From positions 3,285,344 through 3,349,343 of the forward strand of contig NW_004450330.1 of NCBI RefSeq assembly GCF_000321225.1: a DNA stretch of 64,000 nt, read 5' to 3'. The first letter of the stretch is position 1, and each line of letters opens with the position of its first letter. The notes under the pieces were generated by a model. That model searched no databases. It had not been told where the DNA came from and saw only the letters and a program-made list of their open reading frames with translations. This DNA is from Odobenus rosmarus divergens (taxonomy: Eukaryota > Chordata > Mammalia > Carnivora > Odobenidae). Of this stretch, positions 22,800-34,580 are shown in pieces. A program made the translations under genes and the position numbers.

Positions 22800-24482
22800 A
22801 AGGAAGCAGAAAACCCGTGAGAAGCCATCAACGAGAAACTACAGAGATTTTAGAGTCTTCAATACACTTATTATGAAAATGAATGAAATGTGCTAACCTC
22901 AAGAAGTTACTACAGCAAAATAAACTCAAGGAAAGTAGAAATTACTAAATATAAAAGTTAAAAAGATAGAAAACTTTCAAAAAGATGTTAAAAACCAGAA
23001 CCTAGGGCTTTGAAAATAATTATTAAAAGATGTCCTTTTGACAAGTTTCATAGAACATTAGAGAACATAAGCAGTGAAAAATTACTGCAGAAATTAAAGC
23101 AATTAAAAATATAAAAGAATTCTATGAAAAGCTTTATATAAGCAATTTGAAAACCTAGATTAAATAAGTTTTTTAGTTAGCATTAACTCAAGTATAGAGC
23201 CAAAACATTGGGATAGACCAATGCTATTGAAAAACTTGTAATAGTGATTGAAATCTGTTCCTATTTTTGGCACTAGTGCAAATTAATTTTCCCAGAAAGG
23301 TCTAGCAACCTACAAAGCCCATATAGTTTCCATATTAGATAAAATTTTTTAGAAATGAACAAAATAGGAGCCTCCCAGACTCAATGAATGAGTTAAGAGT
23401 TACCCTGATTCTAAAACCTAATGAGAATAATATAGAAAGGGTGCTATATGTAATTTATTTTTTTTAGTAATTTTGAGTTTGTACTTGACAACTAATTACC
23501 CAGTTTGAAAGAAGTTATTAAAAGCTAAGTTTACGTAGTATATTTAAAATATTTAATTTTCAGAAACTTGTATGTGTAGTTTTCCGAAATATACCTGATT
23601 TGCCATCAAGGTTTACTCAGGAACAGGGTCAAGTGAGGGGAGGGGCCTTCTGAGAGTGAGCAAGGTTGGAGCTCAAGTTGCCAAGTATATTTCATGAAAT
23701 TACAGAAAGACTGAAAAAAATGTATATAAGCACAGAAAGACAAGAGTGTGTCATACACAAGCTACAAATTTCTAAAAGAAAATGGGATGAGATCTATGGA
23801 CAAAAATAAGATGAAACTACAGTCCAAGCATAGCAGGCATAGGAGAATATTATTGCTCTGGTAGATAGGAGCTCTAGGAGCTACAAACCCAAAAATAAAT
23901 GGACTCAATAATTCAAGAGAATTAACTGGTTAATTCTTGGATTTGATTTTTAAAAGTTTCAGTAAATTTGCCAATCAATTTACAAAATCATTTTATGCAC
24001 CAGTGACAATAGTTTAAAACATAATGAAGTAAATGATACTGCTAAAAGCAGCAAAATAACAAATTAAAAATCTAAATTCCAAGAAATAAATCTTACAAAA
24101 TGTAAGGACTTTATGAGAAAATATGAACCTTTACTGAGAGACTAAAAAGAAAGTCTGAATTTAATGAGTAAATTAAAAAAGCATTATAGAATTTTGAAAG
24201 AGTCTTTCCCATCCTAACAAGAAAAAGAAAAATATACAAAATCATTATTTTACTTGAACCCATACAGAAATTCAAGAATGAGACCCAAATGAGGTTTCCG
24301 GGCAACTAACCAGCCAGAAATTTAAGAAGAGAAAGACCGGGCCAAGGAGTCAGATGCCAGTACTATTTTGCTTATAGAACAGAAGGAAAACAGGTTCACC
24401 ATTAAGGAGAAGGAATAGTCTTTTCAGCAATCGATGCTGGAACAATTGGATATCCATATACAAAAAGTGAATTTTGATTCAT
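22800..24482 (+). mobile_element. Old L1 body (ORF2 region), heavily decayed
   Basis: Colinear remnants of L1 ORF2 are visible: a degraded 'ACCAGAACCTAGGGCTTTGA' (for caaaa-ctggttctttgaaa), 'GCAATTTGAAAACCTAGAT', 'GTCTAGCAACCTACAAAGCC', 'CCTGATTCTAAAACCTAATG', and 'CCAAGAAATAAATCTTACAA' near 24080. Stops occur in all frames. It stops where the LTR begins and resumes after it. Confidence 0.65.
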
Positions 24483-24870
24483 GGTATGGACTGAGTTGTG
24501 TCACAGCCCCCAACCCCAAATTCAGATGTTGAAGTCCTAACCCCCAGAACTTCAGGATTCCACCGTACCTGGAGAGAGGGGCTTAAAAGAGATGATTAAG
24601 TTATAATGAAGCTATTAAGTTAGGCCCTAATCCAATCTGACTGGTATGCTTATAAAAAGAAATTAGGTTACAGAGAGAAACCAGGGAAGTCTGCTCATAG
24701 AGGAAAGGCTATCTTCAAGGTAAGGATCAAGGTCTCAGAAGAAACAAAACCTGCTGATGCCTTGGTGTTGAACTTCCAGCCTCCAGAACCATGAGAACAT
24801 AAATTTCTGTTGTTTAAGTCACCCAATCTGTGGTATTTTGTTATGGCAGTCCTAGCATGCTATTCATAAC
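24483..24870 (+). mobile_element. Solo LTR of MaLR (MLT1/MST-type) class inside an L1
   Basis: Follows the MaLR LTR order: 'TATGGACTGAGTTGTGTC', 'ATTCAGATGTTGAAGTCCTA', 'GGCCCTAATCCAATCTGACT', 'CTTATAAAAAGAAATTAGG', 'CTTCCAGCCTCCAGAACCAT', 'AAATTTCTGTTGTTTAAGTC' and 'TGTGGTATTTTGTTATGGCA'. There is no internal retroviral coding sequence. The short sequence ATTCAT flanks it on both sides. The family is non-autonomous and long inactive. Confidence 0.85.
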
Positions 24871-26035
24871 TCAAAATAGATCATAGACTTAAATATAAAA
24901 CCTAAACTATAAAACTTCAAGAATAAAATATAAGAGAATCTTTATGACCCTGGGCTAGGCAAAGATTTCTTAGATAAGACACTAAAAACATAACTCTTAA
25001 AAGAACAAATCGATCATCTGGACTTCATCAAAATTAAGAATCTCTGGTCATTTAAAGCTAGTGTTTATAGAGTACAAAGACAAGCCACAGACTGGAAGAA
25101 AATATGCATCTCTGGTAAAGAACTTGTATCTAGACTATATAAATAACTTCCAAAATACAATAATAAAATAACCATAAAAAATGGGCACAAGATTTGAACA
25201 GTTACTTCACCCAAGAAAATATAAGAATGACGAACACATGAAAAGATGCTTAATGTCATTCGTCAGAGGGGAAACACAAATTTAAGTCCAGTATGTTCTA
25301 TCCACACACACTTATTAGAATAGCTCAAGTAACAAAACAACTGAAAACCCCAATAATACCAAGTGCTGAGGAGGATGTAGATAAACTGGAACTTTCCTAT
25401 ACTGCTGGTGAGAAGGCAAACATGGTACAGCCCCTTTGGAAAAGAGTCTAGGAATTTCTTTTAAAGTTACACGTAGTTTACCATATAATTTAACATTTCC
25501 ACTCCTAGGAATTTACCTAAGACAAATAAAAACTTGTGTTGATCCAAAAAATCTTGTAGCGAATATGCCTAGTGTTTTTGTTATCACCCAAATTGAAGGC
25601 TGCCCAAGTGTCCTTCAACTGGTAAATTGTAAAGTAAGATGTGGTACATCCCTACAATAGAATACCACTTAGCAGTCCAAAGGGACCATGGACTGACGCC
25701 TACAACTACATGAGGTGATTCTCAAGTATATTATGCTAAGTGAAAGATGCTAGACTCAAAAGTCTACAGAGTATAAAATTCCACTTATATGACTTTATGG
25801 AAGAGGTAAAACTATAGGAACAGAAAAAAAACATCAGTAGTTGCCAGAGTCTGGGTATTGGGCCAAGAATTGGCAAAAGGAACAAGAGGGAATTTCTCTG
25901 GGAGATGAAACTGTTTCATATCTTGATTGTAGTGATTGTATCATGACTTCAAGCATTTGTCAAAACTTGCGCACTAAAAATAAAATGAAATCTATTGCCT
26001 GTGAATAATACCTTAATCAGCCTGGCTTTAAAAGA
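24871..26035 (+). mobile_element. Same L1 continued: ORF2 end and 3' UTR
   Basis: Resumes with 'CTCAAAATAGATCATAGACT', then 'GACTTCATCAAAATTAAGA', 'AAATGGGCACAAGATTTGAA', 'ATACTGCTGGTGAGAAGGCA', 'TTTCCACTCCTAGGAATTTA', 'GGTACATCCCTACAATAGAA', and a 3' UTR ending near 'AAAATAAAATGAAATC'. A frame of 74 codons at 25436-25660 is residual ORF2 sequence. It is a fossil with many stops. Confidence 0.85.
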
Positions 26036-26039
26036 CAGG

Positions 26040-26965
26040 ATTTGAAGAAAGAATAGGATAATAATCAGATTAATTTGGGAAGAGAAGGTCGTTCTAAGCA
26101 AGACACAGAGACTGCAGATTTGGATACTTAACGATTTTAGACTTCTGCATAACAAAATGCACTAAATATAAAGTTAAAAAAAAACTTGTAATGGGAAAAT
26201 ATAACCTATTTAACAGACAACAGGTTGTTATCTAGAATAGCTAGATTGTTTCTACAAATTAGTAAGAAAAATGCAAATTGCACAGTTGAAAAATGTCTCC
26301 AAACAGGAAGTTCAGTTTCCTGAAGTATAATAACGCAATGAAAATGTGCTAACTTATACCGTTAATCAGGAAAAAGCAAATTAACAAATGACCTTGCTTT
26401 CATACATTAGCTTGGCATGAGCTACTGAGGTTGTAAGGGGAGCAGGTGCTCTTATGCACTGGTCAGAGCATTAAAATGGGGGAATCTAATGGAAAGGCAA
26501 TCTTATAGTATCTATTAAAAGTTCAAAGAGACATACCATTGACCCAGCAAGTCCATTACTAAAATTCTACTTTAAAGATATATTTTGAAAAGCTTGCACC
26601 ATTCTTTTAACAATACAAATTTGGAAATGGCCCACATAATTGTCAGCGGAAGTGTTAAATAATGTATACCTATATTTATGCAGCCAGTTCAAAGACAGGA
26701 CAAAGCTGTATGTAATTACATGGAAATGTCTGTAAGTCATATCGTTATGAGAAAAAATAAATTCTACTTTAGTATATAGACTTTCATCTGATTTACATAA
26801 AAAAAACCTTAAGGAGTTGTGTGTGTTTATGTGTGCATGATATAAATAAAATGAGGCTAATAGAACTTATTAGAGGTTGCCACCATCTATGAGGATCAGA
26901 TGAATGTCCTATATGTTTCTATGTTTGAATTATTGCATTTAGAAAATGCTTATAAATTATGTCAT
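26040..26965 (+). mobile_element. Second, different old L1M 3' end
   Basis: A separate L1 3' series follows the first: 'CTTCTGCATAACAAAATGCA', 'ATCAGGAAAAAGCAAATTAA', 'GCTCTTATGCACTGGTCAGA', 'ATTGACCCAGCAAGTCCATT', 'AGAGGTTGCCACCATCTATG'. Since the earlier element already ended, these are two L1 copies in tandem. Confidence 0.75.
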
Positions 26966-28785
26966 TTGAAAAAAAGAAACCAAATAGGAAAAATAAATTT
27001 TTTAATCTCTAGTGTGTCATGCTGCATAATGTCTGTGTTTTGAAATGCTTTGTTTAAAAAGTGTGTCATTCATATATTTTGATCTGGTACTATCTGAGTT
27101 GTGATCACTTAGAGCATCACAAGTTACTACTAACAATGTCTGCTTCCAGCATGCCATTGTTTGCAACGTTGCATAGGAATAGTTTGTCTCTATAGAAATT
27201 TTTTTCTCCCTTCTCTTGGGACTCTTCACAAGGCAATGCAGACATTCACATCGGGATATGTGATAAATATAATATTATGTAGCTAGCTCCTGTTAATGCC
27301 TCTATGACCACAGGGAAAATTCAGAGCCCGATTTGAGCTTGTGGGTTTCCTTTTTCCATCAGAGTGAAACAGAGAAGGGAATATGACATGCTCGTCTATA
27401 ATAACTCTTTACAATATAGACAGCCCATCACGTAGGATTTGAAGCAATTTGCATGTCAGTATTTTTCTTCTTTAGTGTCAGTCACTGCGTAGTTCAGGCT
27501 TCCATTTGATGGGAAGATTTCACTATTAATCTCAACCACCTCCTTATTCTGCTCAGAAATGTTCTGCTGTCAATCAGTCATCACGTCTCCTTATTTTCTT
27601 GAAGGATGGTGTTATTAAACAACTTGCCTTAGGCCACAGAAGATATCAGTTGTAAAGCCTAGACAGAAATACCGATTCCTAGTTTAGTACTTGTATCAAC
27701 AAGTCTTGTTACCTTAAAGGAGCCTTTTTCTTTTGCAGATTGAAGTTCAGATTTGCTACTGTGAAAATATTATACATTTTGCAATTCTAGAGAAGGTTCT
27801 TACCTGCCTACTTTATAAGGATTATGGGGGGTTAAGAGGTCCTTTCTACCCAAGGAGTCAAAGAACTAGGTACTGAGCTCTGAGTATTGAGCTCAGTGGT
27901 GGTAGCTATCGGGGCTGTTACAAATCTTAAGCTTGTTCTCCTCTTCCACGCACAGGAATGCATGACTGTACCCAATTACAGTTACGTGTAGTTAGGTTAT
28001 TTGCTTTAGCCTTTAACATGTGAAGAAAGTGATGTGTGTCACTCCAGAGGACAGCTTTAAGAGCCAGTGTGTTCCTTGCTACATCTTTCCCCCATTAGAG
28101 TGATAGGTGCTGTTCCAGCTAATGGCTCCTGTATCAGCCTAGGTCTTATAGGGAACACAGCATGAGGCAGAGCCCCATGTGGGATAAGTTGTGATGTAGG
28201 TGAGGAAAAGACCCCACAATCTGGGTTGTAAGCCATTGGGGTTGTTTATAACTGCAGCATACGCTACCCCCTTGTGACTAATGATGTTTCCCTAGTAACA
28301 TAATTTTTCCCTAATCCAAACTCTTAAAGTTTCTTAATGGCATTATAAGCTTAAAAAAAAAACAAACAAACAGTGTATCATTGCCCTTAATAATTTTTGG
28401 CTTGTATATTTGTGTAATAGAATGATGGTGGGTTTGTTTTTGTTTGTTAGCATTTATTTATTTTTATTTTGACAATTTATTTAAACTAAAAAAAAGTTAA
28501 CCCATGTTCCTAAAATGTGTTTTTACAAGCTCCTATTTAGAGTAACGTTTTTCATTTCAGTTTCCTGATTATATTTAAGAGTTACAATGGAGACCTCTCA
28601 TATCAAGAAATGAAATGAGTCTTTATTGTATTGGCATATATTTCTTTTAAAGGTTAAAGTTGTGACCTTTTATTTTTTATGCACTCCTAGGGAAAGCTGA
28701 CTGGGAATTACTGTAGGCATCTTTTTTATTCCTTACCTGAGAATTCTAATGGTCCCAGGATACCCTGTTTGCTACTGCTAATGGT
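26966..28785. other. No gene recognised
   Basis: About 1.8 kb. A strong acceptor-like sequence (CCTTTTTCTTTTGCAG, ending 27739) opens a 45-codon frame, but no convincing donor follows. Otherwise nothing that I can support. Confidence 0.45.
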
Positions 28786-28940
28786 AATAGTGATCATTCA
28801 TTGAAGGTCTATGTTCCAAGCTTAATGTTTGGTTCTTGATATAGTGTTTCAGTGAATCCTTATGGTAACTATGCAAGATAGATGACAAAGCAACACTCAG
28901 AGAGGTTAAGTAACTACAGTGATTCAGAGGTGTTAGGAAA
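28786..28940 (-). mobile_element. MIR element, reversed
   Basis: 'GATCATTCATTGAAGGTCTA', 'AATCCTTATGGTAACTATGC' and 'CAGAGAGGTTAAGTAACTAC' are in the order of reversed MIR. Confidence 0.8.
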
Positions 28941-28959
28941 AGACTCAGCTAAAAAACTG

Positions 28960-30060
28960 AAAATATTGAGATAAGTGAGAAACTAAGAGAATGGTGTCCT
29001 GGAATCCAACTAAAGGAAATTGTTTTAGGAAGAAGTGTTTAACTGTGCAAAATGTTGCTGATAGTTCAAATAAGATAAGGACTAAAAATTGACCATTAAA
29101 TTTGGCAACACAGGGGTCTTTGTGACCTTGACAAGAGAAGCCTTGGGGTGATGGTAGGACAAATCTGAATAGGAAGGAGATGAATTAGATTGCAAATACA
29201 GACAACTCTTTCAAGGAGTTTTGCTGTAATCAGAAATAGAGAAATAGGATAGTAACTAGAGAGAAAAGCAATGCAGAGGGTGATTTTTTTTTAATTTTTT
29301 TTAGAACAGTTTAACATCAGAGAAATCAAAGTATAAGTGTATGCTCAGGAATGATCCAGTAAAGTGGAGAAGACTGCTAATACAGGTGACAGAGGAGAAA
29401 ATTGCTAGAGCAATGCCCTTGAGCAGGTGAGAACAGGTGGCATCTAGTGCACGCTGAAGGCCCTGACCTTTACATGAGCTTGGAGAGCTCATCCACTTAA
29501 CTCTTGAGAAGGTAAGTATGTGCTCCTATGTGCTAGGTGGATGTGTTTTGAGTAGTTCCATTTTCTTGGTAAAGTAGAAAGCAGGGCCCATTGTGAGGGG
29601 AAAATGGGGAAAGACATGTTGGCTGTTTCAGGGGAGAGGGTGTAAGCCCAAAGTCCCTGGGAGTGAGGAGAACAGACACAAGCAGAGGACAGCCGTCACG
29701 AGCAGTGGTATGGGATGCGTTGTGACAACATGGGGGTCACAGATCTTAGGGAAGAGAGGGAGAGAATGGCTTGGAACAAGAGCTGGAGAAAACACCCACA
29801 CCTTCTCCAAACACTGGGATTCAAGGACTGGGGAGAAATAACAGCCTTCACATGTGAGAGAATCACGGGATGTAGTGTCTTCTGAAGACATCCAGGGCTG
29901 AATGAGAGCTAGAAGATGAGGGACACATTGAAAGGTAAGGTTTAAGATAGACACACCAAGAGACGAAGAGGACTAGGGGAAGGGTGGTGCAGTGAACACA
30001 CAGGGCCTCCTGTTGAGCTCTAGAGGTGCAAGGGGGGAGGTAAGTGTTGGCTGGCATGTT
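28960..30060. repeat. Ancient dispersed repeat, family not named
   Basis: Phrases such as 'CAGACAACTCTTTCAAGGAG', 'TTTGCTGTAATCAGAAATAG', 'AATGATCCAGTAAAGTGGAG', 'CAATGCCCTTGAGCAGGTGA' and 'GCATCTAGTGCACGCTGAAG' recur in many mammalian genomes as a long old repeat. I recognise the phrases but cannot name the family with confidence. Frames on both strands at 29593-30057 are therefore not genes. Confidence 0.5.
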
Positions 30061-30120
30061 CTTTTGCGTGGGACTCGCTCAGGAGCCCCTTTAGTGGACA
30101 AACCTCGCACTTGAGCATTG

Positions 30121-30348
30121 TTTTTTTGTTTGTTTTTTTGTTTGTTTGTTTGCTTTTAAGGTTTTATTTATTTATTTGACAGAGAGAGACAGAGAGAGAG
30201 GGAACACAAGCAGGGGGAGTGGGAGAAGGAGAAGCAGGCTTCCCGCGGAGCAGGGAGCCCAAGGTGGGGCTTGATCCGAGGACCCTGGGATCATGACCCG
30301 AGCCAAAGGCGGCAGGTGCTTAACCGACTGAGCCACCCAGGCGCCCCA
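30121..30348 (-). mobile_element. SINEC with long T/G-rich tail
   Basis: Reversed tail with a TTTG array (30121-30158), then AGGTTTTATTTATTTATTTG, body and head ending CCACCCAGGCGCCCC. Target duplication CACTTGAGCATTG (30108-30120) and CACTTGAGCACTG (30349-30361). One of the less diverged copies. Confidence 0.96.
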
Positions 30349-30399
30349 CACTTGAGCACTGTTGACAGGGAAACCCAAATCACTAAGTATGTAAAGAAA

Positions 30400-31150
30400 T
30401 GTTCAACTTTATTTTAACCTCACATTTCAGAGAAATTAAATTGTAACAATGCATTTTTCTTTATCCCATTAGAGTCACAAAAAATACAAGTTAGACAATA
30501 TCAGATGTTTGAGAAAATGGAAGAAATGGGATGTTTCATGCCCCAGTGGTAAGATGGTATAAATGGTTGACATCATTCTAAAGAACAATCTGGCAGTAAT
30601 TAGAAAAATTAATATATTTATACCTGACTCTGGAAATCCTATTCCAGGATGTATCTGTCCAGGAAAAGTTTTCACCAGTCCATGAGGGGACATGTAGGAA
30701 GATGTTCACTACAGCACTGCCTGTAGGAGCAGAAGTTGGAGACAATGTAGATATACTCACTAGGGATGTGAATAACAAAAATGTAGTATATGCACATGAT
30801 GGAACTTGACATAGTTGTATCAGAAAGATAAGAGGATGAATTAGACCCAGCACATGGATATGTTTTAAAAGTGTAGTGTTGAGTTGGAAAAAAAGAACTA
30901 TTGAAATTTATAGTACAGTTTAACTTATGTAAATTAAGTGTTACACACAAGAATACTATGCATTTCAGAAGATGTATATACAATAAGGGTGTGAATTAGT
31001 TATATTACAGTGGGTGTCCAAGGCAGAGAATGGGGTTGGAGATGGGGATGAAAGGGGAACAAATGTATTAAAATAAAGGAGGAGAAGAGTTTGCAAAGAT
31101 GAGAGCAGGCTAGAAAGGAAGGAGTCTGATTAACTCTGTACACCTGAAGT
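30400..31150 (+). mobile_element. Old L1 (L1M-type) 3' end
   Basis: 'GAACAATCTGGCAGTAATTA', 'AATCCTATTCCAGGATGTAT', 'GATGTTCACTACAGCACTGC', 'CATGATGGAACTTGACATAG', 'ATGGGGTTGGAGATGGGGAT' and the end 'TAACTCTGTACACCTGAAG' keep the L1 order. Minus-strand frames of about 100 codons here are antisense to L1 and not genes. Confidence 0.75.
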
Positions 31151-31429
31151 TTTAAAAAAGAAAAAAAGTCAAGGGTAAATAATTCCTTTGTGATCCAGTT
31201 TTTGTTAATGGATTTGGCATTTTGCTAGCCTTTATACAAAGATGAAGACTTTATCAAGTGCTCTAATAATTTCAAACACCGTATACATGTTAACTTAATA
31301 GAGAGCAGAGAAAAAAGTTGAGCTGGTTGAACTTAAGCATTTCTTGTTACCTCCATACTTCCAAGATATTTTTGTATTAAGTGTTTATATCAGCATCAAA
31401 GTGTAAGCAGTTACTTTCTATAAGATGGT

Positions 31430-31520
31430 GAGCAACTCATGAATGAGGCCAGTGTTATCATCTAGTCTCCAGCACAGTGCTAACCAAGGTAAATACTCAA
31501 TAAATGTTTCCTAAACAAAA
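31430..31520 (+). mobile_element. L2 3'-end fragment
   Basis: 'AGTCTCCAGCACAGTGCTAA' followed by 'AAATACTCAATAAATGTTTC' is the standard L2 terminus. Confidence 0.75.
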
Positions 31521-32635
31521 GTGGATTTTGCACATTGAGGAAATCATAATCAACAGTAATATTTTCAAATGCCAGAGAATTAAATCCTTTGTATGATGTT
31601 ATATATTTTGTTGGAGGCTACCAAGATAGCATGAGTGAGTTACTGAATTGTAGGGTCATTGGCTTCTTATATAAGAAGAGTGTGTCCTGGGGAACTCATA
31701 GTTCTAAGTGGTACTGAACTGTAAAGTTTGAAGAGGTTCTGTTTAGAAATTTAGTATGTAATCTATGAATCAGGATAAAGGAAATGTTGGTCCAATTGCC
31801 AGATCTGAAAACCATGTTTGTCTGGACTGTAAAACCCAAAACATTTTTAGGTAAATCCATTTTAGGCATGAGGCTACCTCAACACAATGATCTTGATTTT
31901 TTTTTTTCTCTTATGAATAGGACTGTGTGATATCTGTGTTTCTAACCATCTGTACCCCCATTTTTAATGGCATGACATCTTATTCTAATGTGTAAATCTG
32001 ACATTGGCTATGGTCCAAAAGTAATACACTAGTGACTCTTCCTGAGGACTCAGTGTCTATACCCACCTTGCAGAGAATGCCACAGCCCTAGGAGGAGTGT
32101 GTAGAAAGACTGAGGCATTACAGGACTGGAGAACCAAATGCCGGAGGAGCTGAAATTACTTTTGTTTGAAAAAGACTTGCATTTTAAACAATGATATTTT
32201 GTTTTTGTTTGTTTTGGGGGGGGCAGAAGGGGGCTGGCAGTGCTTGCTGGGTGGTTTATGCCCGTGCATCTAGGAGCAGCCCCATATGCACAAGTGTGAG
32301 CATTTCTTTATAGCTTTGTGCACGTTTGGGGATCCAGTCTAAGACTGAGGGAAGGTGAGAACAGGTAGGAGCCCTAGCACTAATGGAGTTCCTTAACTGT
32401 AGTATCTCCTGACCTTAGAAGGGGAGGGGAGTTCCCCTTCAGATAGACTGAGTTCGGTGGTCAGTTTTTGGCTGAGACATGAAAAAAAAAACAAAAAAAA
32501 CCCAACAAAACATTCTTGCCCTTGACTCAAAAAGCAGAAATTTAGCCAGCTGGTCCCTAAGTCCAAAAGGACTATGGTGTCAAGATTTCAGATAACACTA
32601 AAAATGAAAATTATTTTAAGCCACCAATAGACTGT
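31521..32635. other. No gene recognised
   Basis: Contains a G run (32216-32222) and a C-interrupted poly-A run (32480-32500). I cannot tie either to an element. Confidence 0.45.
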
Positions 32636-32639
32636 AATA

Positions 32640-32880
32640 TGCTACAATTTGAATATATTATACTTAGTATACCACCTTTCTATTGTTGGATTTTAGATTA
32701 TTTTCATAATAGTACTATAATAATTATTTTTATCACAGATTTTTCTTTAGATCTGTTCTTTTGGGTAGATTCCTTTGAGTGGAATTACTAGTATCAGTAG
32801 TCGGAAATGTTAATAGTCTATATATGGTCAATTATTTTTGGGGAAAAAATCCCAATTTATCTTTTCACACTAAGTTTTTG
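32640..32880 (-). mobile_element. Old L1 3' fragment, reversed
   Basis: 'TTGTTGGATTTTAGATTATT' and 'GGTAGATTCCTTTGAGTGGA' match reversed L1M 3' ends. Very diverged. Confidence 0.6.
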
Positions 32881-32937
32881 ATTTTTGTTTGTTTGTTTTT
32901 GTTTTTGCCCTGGCTAGACTGGTTACCTTGTTTTACT

Positions 32938-33660
32938 TTGTTTTTTTAAGTTCTTAAATTTTAATTCCAGTATAGTTAATATGTAGTGTTATATTAATTT
33001 CAGCTGTACAATATAGTGCTTTAACAATTCCATACATTACTCAGTGCTCATCATGATAAGTGCACTCTTTAACCCCCATCACCTATTTCATCTGTCCCCC
33101 ACCCACCTCCCCTCTGGTAACCACCAGTTTGTTCTCTGTCATTAAGATTCTGTTTTTTGATTTATCTCTTTTTTCTTTCCTTTGTTCATTTGTTTTGTTT
33201 CTTAAATTCCACACATATAAGTGAAATCATATGGTATTTGTCTTTCTCTGACCTACTTATTTCTCTTGGCATTATCCTCTCTAGCTCCATCCATGTTGTT
33301 GCAAATGGCAAGATTTCATTCTTTTTTATGGCTGACTAATATACACACAAACAAACACCACTTCTTCTTTATCCATTCATCTATTGATGGACACTTGTGC
33401 TACTTCCATAATTTGGCTATTGTAAATAATGCTGCAATAAACATAGGAGTGCATATATCCTTTTGAATTAGTGTTTTTGTATTCTTTGGGTAAATACATA
33501 GTCAATTACTGGATTGTAGAGTACTTCTATTTTTAATTTTTTGAGGAAGCTCCATACTCTTTTCTACAGTGGCTGCACCAGCTTGCATTCCCACCAACAG
33601 TGCATGAGGGTTCCTTTTCTCTGCATCCTCACCAACATTTATTTCTTGCTTTTCACACTA
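32938..33660 (-). mobile_element. L1 (L1MA-like) 3' end, reversed, 5'-truncated
   Basis: On the plus strand: 'TTTTAATTCCAGTATAGTTA', 'CTCCCCTCTGGTAACCACCA', 'ATAAGTGAAATCATATGGTA', 'CTAGCTCCATCCATGTTGTT', 'GCTATTGTAAATAATGCTGC', 'CATTCCCACCAACAGTGCAT'. This covers the 3' UTR and the last part of ORF2 in reverse. Plus-strand frames of 60-80 codons here are antisense L1. Confidence 0.9.
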
Positions 33661-34489
33661 GTTTATAATACAATTGTTCTCAACTTAATTTCAACAACAT
33701 GTATCTTTTTTGGGATATTTGTCAATTGGGAAATGTTGACAAATTCTTTTGATATTTTTTGAAACATGCAATTGATTTTTTATATGCTTTTAGGGATAAT
33801 GAACAAGGCAAGGAATTTGAAAAATATATATATATTGCTTTCATTTCAGTATTGCCATTTTCTAGTGGTGTGTTGGTATTTCCATTGTTATCCGTGCTGT
33901 TTAAAATACCAATATATCATATTTGGCAAATAACTATTTATCCCTATGTGCCATTTTTTAAAAATTTTTATTTTATTTATGATAGTTCTGCAAATGAATT
34001 TATATTACTGGATTTTTTAAATTACAAAAACAGTATGTGTACCTATAGCATATTAAGTAATATAGACATCTTCGTCCCTGGCCCACAGGTTCATAATGCT
34101 ACTAGCTTAAAAGATAACCAATATTAACAGTTTGATGGGTAGTCTTCTACATATTCTATATATTTAGACAAGCATATGTACACATATTTTATATGTAATC
34201 TTTTTTTCTTAAAACATAACCCTGAAAAAAGTAATTCCTGCTTACTTTAGAAAGTTTAGTAAGGTAAAACAATTTATGACTCACATAATTAAAGTTCCTG
34301 TATTTTGTTTCATCAGTTTTTTATGTTCTGCAAGTGTCTAACAATTACAAATTAATAACAAAAAATTGAATACTATGAAACCATTAAAAAGTCACACAGA
34401 TATTTTCTTTTTAATTATCTGCAACATTGTTTTAATGGTTACTTTATATATACATAATATAGATTTTAAGCCATCCCCTTATTGTTAGA
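33661..34489. other. AT-rich DNA, probably decayed L1
   Basis: 'AAAAGATAACCAATATTAAC' followed by 'GGTAGTCTTCTACATATTC' resembles a reversed L1M 3' end. 'GAATACTATGAAACCATTAA' near 34367 resembles a plus-strand one. The two cannot be a single intact element. The 122-codon frame at 33759-34127 is AT-rich and unsupported. Confidence 0.4.
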
Positions 34490-34580
34490 CTTTTTTAATT
34501 GAAGTATAGTTGACATACAATGTTTACATTAGTTTCAGGTAGACACCACAGTGATTCCAGAGGTTGTGAGACATTTTTGT
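34490..34580 (-). mobile_element. Short reversed L1 3' UTR piece
   Basis: 'TTGAAGTATAGTTGACATAC' and 'ACATTAGTTTCAGGTAGACA' are the reversed L1MA/B 3' UTR. Confidence 0.75.

Noticed and set aside
27724..27865. Strong splice acceptor followed by a 45-codon frame
   Set aside because: No good donor or polyadenylation layout; acceptors of this quality occur by chance in T-rich DNA.
29593..30057. Frames on both strands near 29.6-30.0 kb
   Set aside because: Inside an ancient dispersed repeat; opposing frames overlap almost completely.
30578..30983. Overlapping minus-strand frames of 91 and 103 codons
   Set aside because: Antisense to a recognisable L1 3' end.
33157..34127. Series of plus-strand frames, 60-122 codons
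   Set aside because: The first four lie in or run out of an antisense L1 3' end, the last in AT-rich probable decayed L1.
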